From an uncultured Verrucomicrobiota bacterium (GTDB lineage Bacteria > Verrucomicrobiota > Verrucomicrobiia > Limisphaerales > UBA1096): a DNA stretch of 5,946 nucleotides. Shown piece by piece: positions 1-5,404 of the stretch (position 1 is the first letter of the stretch; each line of letters begins with the position of its first letter). Where the stretch lies: positions 1 to 5,946 of the forward strand of contig CAJWPV010000103.1 of assembly GCA_913045395.1 (NCBI GenBank), given 5' to 3'. A program made the translations under genes and the position numbers. The notes beneath the pieces are model-generated. The model was not told where the DNA came from, did not search any database, and saw only the letters and a list, made by a program, of their open reading frames with translations.

Positions 1-186
1 CAGCGCATCATTGTGCGTCCCGGCAAATGGCCCAGCCACGCCGAGACCACCGGGTAGGTCGGGCAGTGGTTTCCACTCGAGTTTGTCGTCAGCGGCCGAC
101 AGAGAGGTTGCGCTCAACGTCAGCAGGGCGGTGATTCGGAGAAACATGGCTGTGAGAATCCGTTTTTCCAAACGGCTGGGCATCAT
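1..186 (-). CDS. Kelch-repeat / cyclically permuted mutarotase-type exported protein, N-terminus only (partial)
   Basis: Reading leftward from the ATG at 186, the frame is open to the window edge and gives the first 62 residues. They start with a basic stretch (RLEKR), then a hydrophobic run ending in LSATSLSA before ADDK, which reads as a Sec signal peptide cut near the Ala-rich end. The mature start contains LPDLPGGLGVAGPFAGTHNDAL. The pattern 'LP.LP...G.AGPFAG...(D/G)AL' matches, from memory, the beginning of the Kelch beta-propeller family that includes N-acetylneuraminate epimerase (NanM) and 'cyclically permuted mutarotase' proteins, which interconvert sugar anomers in the periplasm. 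Start choice: ATG codons lie at 186, 183 and 147. The 186/183 pair follows GGGA at SD-like distance and shares its initiation context with the divergent gene. The ATG at 147 would leave a shorter but still plausible 18-residue signal peptide and has no SD. Family assignment rests on a short stretch and the propeller itself lies outside the window. Confidence 0.72.
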   Translation of the reverse strand, partial: MMPSRLEKRILTAMFLRITALLTLSATSLSAADDKLEWKPLPDLPGGLGVAGPFAGTHNDAL

Positions 187-303
187 GTTGTCCCAGCTTG
201 ACCAAGGCGAGGCCAAACCAAGCACTTGAGTAGGCGTTTTTTAGCGGAAAAAAAATTGAAAAACGGGTAAAAATATGGTCTGTTTTTGCCTACCGTTAAA
301 TGG

Positions 304-325
304 GTGGGCGATGATAGGCGCCCAC
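304..325 (+). promoter_or_regulatory. 7-bp inverted repeat in the 5' leader of the large gene
   Basis: GTGGGCG (304-310) is an exact inverted repeat of CGCCCAC (319-325), separated by eight bases. In RNA it would form a GC-rich hairpin ending 25 bases before the start codon at 351. In DNA it could be a dyad operator site. No T-run follows, so it is not an intrinsic terminator. Function is not known; the pairing is directly visible. Confidence 0.35.
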
Positions 326-341
326 ACAGCTGAACAACTAC

Positions 342-346
342 GGGGA
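342..346 (+). promoter_or_regulatory. Weak Shine-Dalgarno-like GGGGA for the large gene
   Basis: GGGGA lies four bases before the ATG at 351 and seven before the second, adjacent ATG at 354. The spacing to the second ATG is the more usual one, so initiation at 354 (one residue shorter) is possible. The same GGGA-then-ATGATG layout occurs at the start of the divergent minus-strand gene. Confidence 0.4.
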
Positions 347-350
347 AAAC

Positions 351-3300
351 ATGATGATACAGAGGTTTTTGCACGGAATCATGGTGGTGTTGCTCCTGGG
401 GGTGGCGAGTGTCAACGCCGAGGAGGTTAAGCCAAAGAAGGTCAGTTTTTACAGCGACATCCGCCCGATTTTTCAGGGCCAATGTCACGGCTGTCATCAG
501 CCTGCCAAGGCCAAGGGCGAGTACGTGATGACGACCTTCAAGCAGTTGCTAAAGGGTGGGGAGAGTGAGGAAAAGGCGCTCGTGCCGGGCAAGCCGGACG
601 AGAGTCACCTGATCACGCTCATTACCCCGATCGACGGTGAGGCGGAGATGCCGCAAAAGGATGACCCGCTTCCCGCGGAGCAAATCGCGATGATCACCCG
701 TTGGGTTGCTGAGGGTGCGACTGACGACACGCCGGCGAGCGCCAAGCAACGCTACGACAAGGACAACCCACCGGTGTACAGCTTGCCGCCGGTCATCTCG
801 TCGATCGACTATTCGCCGGACGGCACAGTGATCGCCGTTGCCGGATATCACGAGGTACTGCTGCACCACGCTGACGGTTCCGGCTTGGCCGGCCGCCTCA
901 TTGGCCTGTCGGAGCGCGTGCAAAAGGTGAAGTTTTCCAACGACGGCAAAAAGTTGGCCGTGGCTGGGGGGCTGCCAGCTCGATCGGGAGAGATCCAAAT
1001 CTGGAATGTCGGGAGCAAGAAGTTGTCGATGTCGATCCCGGTTGGGTATGACACTGTTTACGGTGTGAGCTGGTCACCCGACAACTCAAAGGTGTCCATC
1101 GGTCTGCCGGACTCGACCGTGCGTGCTTTCGATGTGAAGAGCGGCAAGCAGGTTCTCTTCAAGGACAGCCACGACGATTGGGTGCTCGACACGGTTTGGA
1201 ACAACAAGGGCGATCACCTCGTCTCGGTCGGCCGCGACATGGCGGTGAAGTTGACCGAGGTGGCGACGCAGCGATTCGTTGACAACATCACCTCGATTAC
1301 GCCGGGCGCGCTCAAGGGCGGTATTCACGCTATTACGGTTCACCCAAAAAAGGAGGAAGTGCTGGTGGGTGGCTCGGACGGGGTGCCGCAGGTTTTCAGG
1401 CTGACGCGTGTGACCAAGCGTGTGATCGGCGACAACTCGAACCTAGTGCGCAAGTTCCCGCCGATGCCGGGGCGTATTTTCGGTCTCGATTTTGCGCCGG
1501 ACGGCAAAAAGATCATTGCCGGCAGCAGCTACAATGGCACCGGGTCGGTTCACCTTTATTACTCTGACTATGACAGCAGCGTGAATGACGCGCTAAAAAA
1601 AGCGTTCGAACGTCCATTGGATGGAAACTCCAAAAAGCTTTCAGCCGAGTATCACACCAAGGAGGTGAGTTTACTTGCCAAGGTCTCGTTGGGTACGTCG
1701 GTTTTTACGACTGCATTCAGTCCAGACAGCGAGACGGTGGCGGTTGGCGGTGCCGACGGGGTAATTCGCTTGTACGACAGCCAATCGCTCGGTTTAAAGC
1801 GCGCCTTCCTGTCCGTCCCGATGGCAAAAGAAAAATTGCCGGAAGTCATCGCGTTGGCTGTTGAACCGCAGGAGATCCAGCTTAATGGCAAGTTTGACTA
1901 TACTCAAATGCTGTTGACAGCGGTGAAGGCAAACGGTGAGAGCTACGACGCCTCACGTGACTTCTCCTTCAAGGTTGATTCCGATGTGATCAAGGTAAGC
2001 AAGACTGGCATGGTGGAACCGGTGAAGGACGGCGAGGCCAAGCTTCAAATTATTCACAGAAACCAGAAGAGCTCGCTGACGGTTCGCGTGGCTGGCATGA
2101 GTGGCGACTTCAAGCCGGACTATGTGCGCGATGTGATGCCAGTACTGTCGAAACTCGGTTGTAACGCCGGCACCTGTCACGGCTCCAAGGACGGCAAGAA
2201 CGGCTTCAAGCTATCGCTACGCGGGTACGATCCAATTTACGACATGCGTGCTTTTACCGACGACCTGGCCAGTCGCCGTGTGAACATTGCCGCCCCGGAC
2301 AACAGCCTGATTCTTCTAAAGTGCTCCGCCGCTGTGCCGCATGAAGGCGGCCAGTTGACGAAGATGGGTGAGAACTACTATGAGATTCTAAAGGCATGGA
2401 TTTCCGATGGAGCCAAGCTTGACACCGGTTCGGCGCGAGTCGCCAGCATTGAGTTGTTTCCAAGGAACTCGGTCGTGCAAAAAACCGGTGACAAACAACA
2501 GATGCGCGTTATCGCCACCTACGCCAACGGTGACAAACGCGATGTCACCGCCGAGTCGTTTATCGAGACCGGCAACTCCGACATCGCTACGACCGACAAG
2601 ACCGGCTTGGTGACCACCGCGCGCCGCGGTGAGGCGCCGATGCTGGCCCGATACGAGGGTGCATACGCCTCAACCATTGTGTCTGTTATGGGGGATCGTT
2701 CCGGGTTCGAGTGGAAGGATATGCCGGCCAATAATAAGGTTGATGAATTTGTCGCCGCGAAGCTGAAGCGGACCAAGACACTCCCGTCCGGACTGGCCTC
2801 GGACGAGGAGTTTCTGCGCCGGGTGTACCTTGATCTGATAGGGTTGCCGCCCAGCTTAGAGGAGATGGGCAAATTTATTGCGGACAAGCGCGACTCCAAG
2901 GACAAGCGCGACGAATTAATCGACCAACTGGTGGGCAGCGGTGATTATATTGACCACTGGACCAATAAGTGGGCTGACCTGCTTCAGGTCAACCGCAAGT
3001 TCCTCGGCACCGAGGGCGCTGCGCAGTTTCGCAAATGGATTCGCACCGAGGTCGCCAACAATACGCCTTATGATGAGCTTGCCCGCAAGGTGATTACCGC
3101 CTCTGGTTCCAACAAGGAAAACCCGGCTGCCTCCTACTTCAAGATTTTGCGTGAACCGGCCAGAATCATGGAAAATACGACGCACTTATTTTTGGCTACA
3201 CGCTTCAACTGCAACAAGTGCCACGACCACCCGTTCGAGCGCTGGACACAGGATCAGTACTATGAGACCACCGCCTACTTTGCCCGGTTAAGTTTGAAGA

Positions 3301-5351
3301 AGGATGACAAGTCAGGCGACAAGCGCATCGGGGGTACGGCGGTCGAGGGGGCCAAGCCGTTGTACGAAATCATTTACGATCGTAATGAAGGTGAGACGAA
3401 GCATGACCGTACCGGTGCCGTGACCGCTCCGGCCTTTCCTTTTGAGACGGTTCATAAAGCTCCCGAGAAGGGCAACCGCCGGCAAAACTTTGCCGCGTGG
3501 TTGACGGCTCCTGACAACGAGTATTTCGCCAAGAGCTACGTGAACCGTCTTTGGGGCTACCTGACAGGCACCGGAATTATTGAGCCGATTGATGATATCC
3601 GTGCTGGCAACCCGCCAACGAATCCCGAGCTACTGGACTGGTTAACAGGGCAATTTGTTGACAGCGGTTTCGATGTGCGGCATTTGGTGAAAATAATCAC
3701 CAAGTCGCGCACGTACCAGTTAAGTGTAGAGGTAAACAAGTGGAACGAGGATGATGCTATCAATTATTCGCACGCCAAGGCGCGTCGCCTGCCTGCCGAA
3801 GTGTTGCTTGACACCATTTATCGCGTGACCGGTACGCCCATCAAGTTCCCCGGCGTGCCAGAGGGCATCCGTGCCGCGCAGTTGCCAGATGTTGGTGTGA
3901 AATTAGCAGATGGCTTCCTCGGCAGTCTCGGTCGCCCAGCACGCGAGAGCGCCTGCGAGTGCGAGCGTTCAAGTGGCCTGCAGCTAGGCCCGATCATGTC
4001 GCTAGTCAGCGGTCCAACGGTGGACGATGCGATTATTTCCAGCGACAACGCCATCGCCAAGCTCGTTGCAGCCCAGGCTGACAATGAGAAAATGATCGAC
4101 GAGTTGTTCCTGCGCGTGATCAACCGTCACGCCACCCCAGGTGAAGTCGAGGCAGCCAAGCGGACGATCACAGACGTCAAGGCCGAGCATAACGTTGCAC
4201 TCGATCAATTGGCCAAGTTTGAGAAGAAAATTGAGCCGCGCGAAGTGCAGCGTGCCAAGGCGCGTCAGGAGTCCATTGACTTGGCAAAGACCAAGCTTGA
4301 GGCTTACGAGATGGAGATAGCCCCCCGCGAGGCTGATGCGGACCGCAAGCAAAAGGAGCGCATCGCCAAGGCTGAGACAGCGCTCGAGGAATACAACAAC
4401 GGCTTGGCCAAGCGCTTGGCCATGTGGGAGGAAACTGCCGCCAAGACCACACGGTGGACGGCCGTTGAGCTGGGAGAGCTCAAGGCGACTAACGGTTCTA
4501 AGCTGGAGAAACGCGATGGTGGCATTGTGTTTGCCAGTGGCAAGCTTGAGCGGACGGTTTACACCGTTAACGCTGATACCAGGCTGAGTGGCATCACTGG
4601 TGTTCGGCTGGAGTTGCTTTCCGACGACAAGCTGCCGAAGAAGGGCCCGGGTCGCAACGACGACGGTAACTTTGTCCTCACTGAGCTCGACCTGAAAGCC
4701 ATTTCCACCGGCAAGGGACAGGGGCGCAAGTCCACCAAGGTGGAATTCAAGGAAGCCAAGGCGGATTTCAGCCAAAAAGACTTTGACGTCAAAAAAGCCG
4801 TCGATGGAAAGGTGGATAACAGCGGTTGGGCAACACATCCAAAAGAGGGCACCGACCGCACTGCGATCTTTATCCCGAAGGAGAAGTTCGGCGCCGAGGG
4901 TGGCTCGCGTCTGATCTTCACGCTCAACCAGAATTACAACAGCAAAAAGCACTCGATCGGTAAGTTCCGCCTGCTCGTTACCACAGACGAAAAAGTGGAG
5001 ATGGGCCACCCGTCAGACATTGGCGTGATCCTAGCGCTCGCCGGGGACAAGCGCAGTGATGAGCAGCTCAAGCGGATCACAGACTATTTCAAGTCGGTGG
5101 ACAAGGATCTCGCGGCCAAAACCAAGGAACTGGCCGAGGCGAAGAAGCCGCGGCCCGTGGATTCTAAGCTCAAGGGATTCAAGGATGGCCTGGCCAAGGC
5201 CGAGCAACCGCTCACGATCGACCCGACACTGGCGGAGTTGCGCCGTGCTAGGGACTTGAGCGGGAAACAACAAGAAAGCATCCGCTTGACCGCCGCGCAG
5301 GACATCGCCTGGGCGTTGATTAACAGCCCAGCCTTTCTTTTCAACCGTTGA
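351..5351 (+). CDS. Exported PSD1/planctomycete-type cytochrome protein with WD40, Ig-like, DUF1549 and DUF1553 domains
   Basis: Complete 1666-residue protein. A Sec signal peptide (1-23, ending VNA-EE) places it outside the cytoplasmic membrane. Domains by approximate residue: PSCyt1 cytochrome-like 34-123 (C45-H-G-C48-H49, possible axial M100); seven WD40 repeats 145-480; Ig-like (BIG_2-type) 500-582; second cytochrome-like domain 587-692 (C604 and C609-H610, spacing CX4CH); second Ig-like 696-780; DUF1549/PSCyt2 796-985 (C954-N-K-C957-H958-D-H-P); DUF1553/PSD1 1044-1273. Two coiled coils (about 1273-1362 and 1570-1640) flank a beta-rich, sugar-binding-like module (1366-1546). The usual PSD1 C-terminal signature (WALINSPAFLFNR) ends the protein. 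The DUF1501 gene follows after 53 bases, the standard partner arrangement. Reaction unknown; redox work on a large extracellular substrate is inferred. The frame is unbroken. The start at 351 or 354 is favoured because a downstream Met (residue 11) would cut off the basic n-region. Confidence 0.95.
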   Translation: MMIQRFLHGIMVVLLLGVASVNAEEVKPKKVSFYSDIRPIFQGQCHGCHQPAKAKGEYVMTTFKQLLKGGESEEKALVPGKPDESHLITLITPIDGEAEMPQKDDPLPAEQIAMITRWVAEGATDDTPASAKQRYDKDNPPVYSLPPVISSIDYSPDGTVIAVAGYHEVLLHHADGSGLAGRLIGLSERVQKVKFSNDGKKLAVAGGLPARSGEIQIWNVGSKKLSMSIPVGYDTVYGVSWSPDNSKVSIGLPDSTVRAFDVKSGKQVLFKDSHDDWVLDTVWNNKGDHLVSVGRDMAVKLTEVATQRFVDNITSITPGALKGGIHAITVHPKKEEVLVGGSDGVPQVFRLTRVTKRVIGDNSNLVRKFPPMPGRIFGLDFAPDGKKIIAGSSYNGTGSVHLYYSDYDSSVNDALKKAFERPLDGNSKKLSAEYHTKEVSLLAKVSLGTSVFTTAFSPDSETVAVGGADGVIRLYDSQSLGLKRAFLSVPMAKEKLPEVIALAVEPQEIQLNGKFDYTQMLLTAVKANGESYDASRDFSFKVDSDVIKVSKTGMVEPVKDGEAKLQIIHRNQKSSLTVRVAGMSGDFKPDYVRDVMPVLSKLGCNAGTCHGSKDGKNGFKLSLRGYDPIYDMRAFTDDLASRRVNIAAPDNSLILLKCSAAVPHEGGQLTKMGENYYEILKAWISDGAKLDTGSARVASIELFPRNSVVQKTGDKQQMRVIATYANGDKRDVTAESFIETGNSDIATTDKTGLVTTARRGEAPMLARYEGAYASTIVSVMGDRSGFEWKDMPANNKVDEFVAAKLKRTKTLPSGLASDEEFLRRVYLDLIGLPPSLEEMGKFIADKRDSKDKRDELIDQLVGSGDYIDHWTNKWADLLQVNRKFLGTEGAAQFRKWIRTEVANNTPYDELARKVITASGSNKENPAASYFKILREPARIMENTTHLFLATRFNCNKCHDHPFERWTQDQYYETTAYFARLSLKKDDKSGDKRIGGTAVEGAKPLYEIIYDRNEGETKHDRTGAVTAPAFPFETVHKAPEKGNRRQNFAAWLTAPDNEYFAKSYVNRLWGYLTGTGIIEPIDDIRAGNPPTNPELLDWLTGQFVDSGFDVRHLVKIITKSRTYQLSVEVNKWNEDDAINYSHAKARRLPAEVLLDTIYRVTGTPIKFPGVPEGIRAAQLPDVGVKLADGFLGSLGRPARESACECERSSGLQLGPIMSLVSGPTVDDAIISSDNAIAKLVAAQADNEKMIDELFLRVINRHATPGEVEAAKRTITDVKAEHNVALDQLAKFEKKIEPREVQRAKARQESIDLAKTKLEAYEMEIAPREADADRKQKERIAKAETALEEYNNGLAKRLAMWEETAAKTTRWTAVELGELKATNGSKLEKRDGGIVFASGKLERTVYTVNADTRLSGITGVRLELLSDDKLPKKGPGRNDDGNFVLTELDLKAISTGKGQGRKSTKVEFKEAKADFSQKDFDVKKAVDGKVDNSGWATHPKEGTDRTAIFIPKEKFGAEGGSRLIFTLNQNYNSKKHSIGKFRLLVTTDEKVEMGHPSDIGVILALAGDKRSDEQLKRITDYFKSVDKDLAAKTKELAEAKKPRPVDSKLKGFKDGLAKAEQPLTIDPTLAELRRARDLSGKQQESIRLTAAQDIAWALINSPAFLFNR
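450..719 (+). other. Domain: N-terminal monohaem cytochrome-like (PSCyt1)
   Basis: Residues 34-123 of the large protein fit the planctomycete cytochrome C domain. It opens with the family-typical SDIRPIF, then C45-H-G-C48-H49 for covalent haem attachment with H49 as proximal ligand. A conserved-looking pattern 'P.SHL...I' (81-91) and 'MPQKDDPL' (100-107) follow, where M100 is the likely distal ligand, then a closing helix (I112 to G122) ending in AEGA. Haem binding is inferred from motif and family. Confidence 0.85.
783..1790 (+). other. Domain: seven-repeat WD40 beta-propeller
   Basis: Residues 145-480 contain seven units of the form 'hydrophobic.x.FSPDG...(A/V).GG....V.(L/I)(W/Y)D'. They start near residues 149, 189, 236, 277, 325, 376 and 451; examples are SIDYSPDGTVIAVAG, SWSPDNSKVSIG, DFAPDGKKIIAG and AFSPDSETVAVGG. 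Seven is the usual number for a closed WD40 ring. About 45 residues between units six and seven (405-450, Lys- and Ser-rich) form a longer loop. Propellers of this kind bind proteins or other large ligands; no partner is evident. Confidence 0.85.
2109..2426 (+). other. Domain: second cytochrome-like domain with CX4CH
   Basis: Residues 587-692 mirror the first cytochrome domain: 'YVRDVMPVLSKLGCNAGTCHGS', then 'KNGFKLSLRGYDP', 'DNSLILLKCSAAVPHEGG' and a closing helix ending in ISDGA. The two cysteines, C604 and C609, are four residues apart rather than two. Where M100 stands in the first domain, this one has H664 and, nearby, M672, so the distal ligand may be histidine. It sits between the two Ig-like domains. 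Confidence 0.7.
2736..3305 (+). other. Domain: DUF1549 (PSCyt2)
   Basis: Residues 796-985 show the usual DUF1549 signatures: 'FLRRVYLDLIGLPPS' (821-835), a YIDHWTNKWADLL segment (866-878), 'FRKWI...NTPYDELAR' (893-912), and 'FNCNKCHDHPFERWTQDQYY' (952-971). The last includes a CxxCH (C954, C957, H958) followed by a second histidine, H960. The family has no assigned reaction that I know of. The motif is compatible with haem c or with metal binding. Confidence 0.9.
3480..4169 (+). other. Domain: DUF1553 (PSD1), main part
   Basis: Residues 1044-1273 carry DUF1553 hallmarks: 'FAAWLTAPDNEYFAKSYVNRLWGYLTGTGIIEPIDDIR' (1047-1084), 'NPELLDWLTGQFVDSGFDVRHLVKIITKSRTYQLS' (1091-1125), 'ARRLPAEVLLDTI' (1144-1156), 'CECERSSG' (1202-1209) and 'ELFLRVINRHATPGEVEAA' (1251-1269). 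The domain normally continues straight to its final helix, but here that helix lies about 375 residues further on, at 1649-1666. Confidence 0.9.
4221..4394 (+). repeat. Two tandem 29-residue units within a coiled coil
   Basis: Residues 1291-1319 and 1320-1348 of the large protein align without gaps. Both share E, I, then PRE at the same positions, and later E, I, A, T, L, E and Y. A preceding segment ending 'LAKF' and a following one ('GLAKRLAMW') look like degenerate further copies. The stretch is rich in Lys, Glu, Arg and Ala, with no proline except in the two PRE turns, as expected for a long helix. The repeat is at protein level; the bases have diverged. Confidence 0.6.
4446..4988 (+). 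other. Inserted beta-rich, discoidin/sugar-binding-like module
   Basis: Residues 1366-1546 begin with TTRWTAVELGELKATNG and contain alternating beta-type segments (VRLELLSD, FVLTELDLKA, AIFIPKEKFG, SRLIFTLNQNY, IGKFRLLVTT). They include a 'FVLTE' and 'AVDGKVDNSGWATHP' pattern like that of F5/8-type or other galactose-binding-like folds. Many PSD1 proteins carry a similar segment. No ligand residues can be assigned from sequence alone, so the sugar-binding label is a fold-level inference. Confidence 0.5.
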
Positions 5352-5375
5352 CACGCCACAGAAAAATGTTAGATT
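5348..5375 (+). promoter_or_regulatory. Candidate sigma-70-type promoter for the DUF1501 gene
   Basis: TTGACA, the full -35 consensus, lies at 5348-5353, overlapping the stop codon of the large gene. Sixteen bases later comes TAGATT (5370-5375), four of six matches to TATAAT including its first two and last bases. Transcription would start near 5382, leaving a leader of about 20 bases that still contains the Shine-Dalgarno sequence. The consensus for this phylum is less well defined, so this is a candidate only. The gene could equally be read through from upstream. Confidence 0.35.
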
Positions 5376-5383
5376 TCGCGAAA
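5374..5383. promoter_or_regulatory. 10-bp perfect palindrome in the intergenic spacer
   Basis: TTTCGCGAAA reads the same on both strands. It overlaps the last bases of the candidate -10 element and the expected transcription start, a position where a repressor site would work. As an RNA hairpin it would be weak (three A-U pairs and a four-base loop), so it does not look like a terminator. No regulator is assigned. Confidence 0.25.
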
Positions 5384-5393
5384 CGAGATTTTT

Positions 5394-5400
5394 GAGGTGA
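5394..5400 (+). promoter_or_regulatory. Shine-Dalgarno sequence of the DUF1501 gene
   Basis: GAGGTGA lies directly before AAAA and the ATG at 5405, giving seven bases between GAGG and the start codon. It is the strongest ribosome binding site in the window and fixes the start at 5405. Confidence 0.75.
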
Positions 5401-5404
5401 AAAA

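Larger units (their letters stand above)
187..350. promoter_or_regulatory. Divergent intergenic region, likely holding promoters for both flanking genes
   Basis: These 164 bases separate two genes transcribed away from each other, so promoters for both must lie here or within the flanking starts. The centre (about 237-300) is strikingly AT-rich compared with the flanking coding DNA. It contains a T6 run (237-242) and A-tracts at 248-255, 259-263 and 269-273, followed by an imperfect dyad (261-297). I could not find a convincing -35/-10 pair on either strand. The best plus-strand candidate is TTGCCT (286-291) with GATGAT (310-315), only four of six matches each. No RNA gene or small reading frame with a credible start is visible. 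The region is called regulatory from gene orientation and composition, not from a recognised motif. Confidence 0.5.

Noticed and set aside
160..175. Stem-loop CCGTTT-TTCC-AAACGG near the start of the Kelch gene.
   Set aside because: The 6-bp pairing is exact, but with the preferred start at 186 it falls inside the coding sequence. It has no terminator features on either strand.
11..229. Plus-strand open frame of 72 codons at the left edge.
   Set aside because: It is antisense to the Kelch/mutarotase-type N-terminus, whose signal peptide and family motif are convincing. The plus-strand translation is low-complexity and has no SD.
286..315. TTGCCT/GATGAT as a sigma-70 promoter for the large gene.
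   Set aside because: Only four of six matches in each box with an 18-base spacer; this is no better than chance in an AT-rich region.
183..497. Minus-strand open frame of 104 codons spanning the intergenic region and the start of the large gene.
   Set aside because: It crosses the AT-rich promoter-like region, overlaps the signal peptide and haem motif of the large gene, and ends within the start of the Kelch gene. It shows no family resemblance.
549..998. Minus-strand open frame of 149 codons opposite the cytochrome and first WD40 repeats.
   Set aside because: It is a shadow of the real gene; the Arg-, Leu- and Val-rich translation has no domain signature.
4002..5009. Minus-strand open frame of 335 codons opposite the C-terminal third of the large gene.
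   Set aside because: It lies wholly antisense to a well-supported coding region with recognisable domains. Its translation has no recognisable motif, and long antisense frames are common opposite Lys/Glu/Ala-rich coiled-coil coding DNA.
5366..5395. Nine-codon frame (MLDFAKRDF) in the spacer, ending on the Shine-Dalgarno sequence of DUF1501.
   Set aside because: It looks like a leader peptide coupled to DUF1501 but has no ribosome binding site of its own, and a frame this short is expected by chance. It would also precede the transcript start if the candidate promoter is used.
5352..5404. Intrinsic terminator between the large gene and DUF1501.
   Set aside because: The only symmetric element (TTTCGCGAAA) would give a very weak hairpin with no following T-run of useful length, and the neighbouring gene is the expected operon partner.
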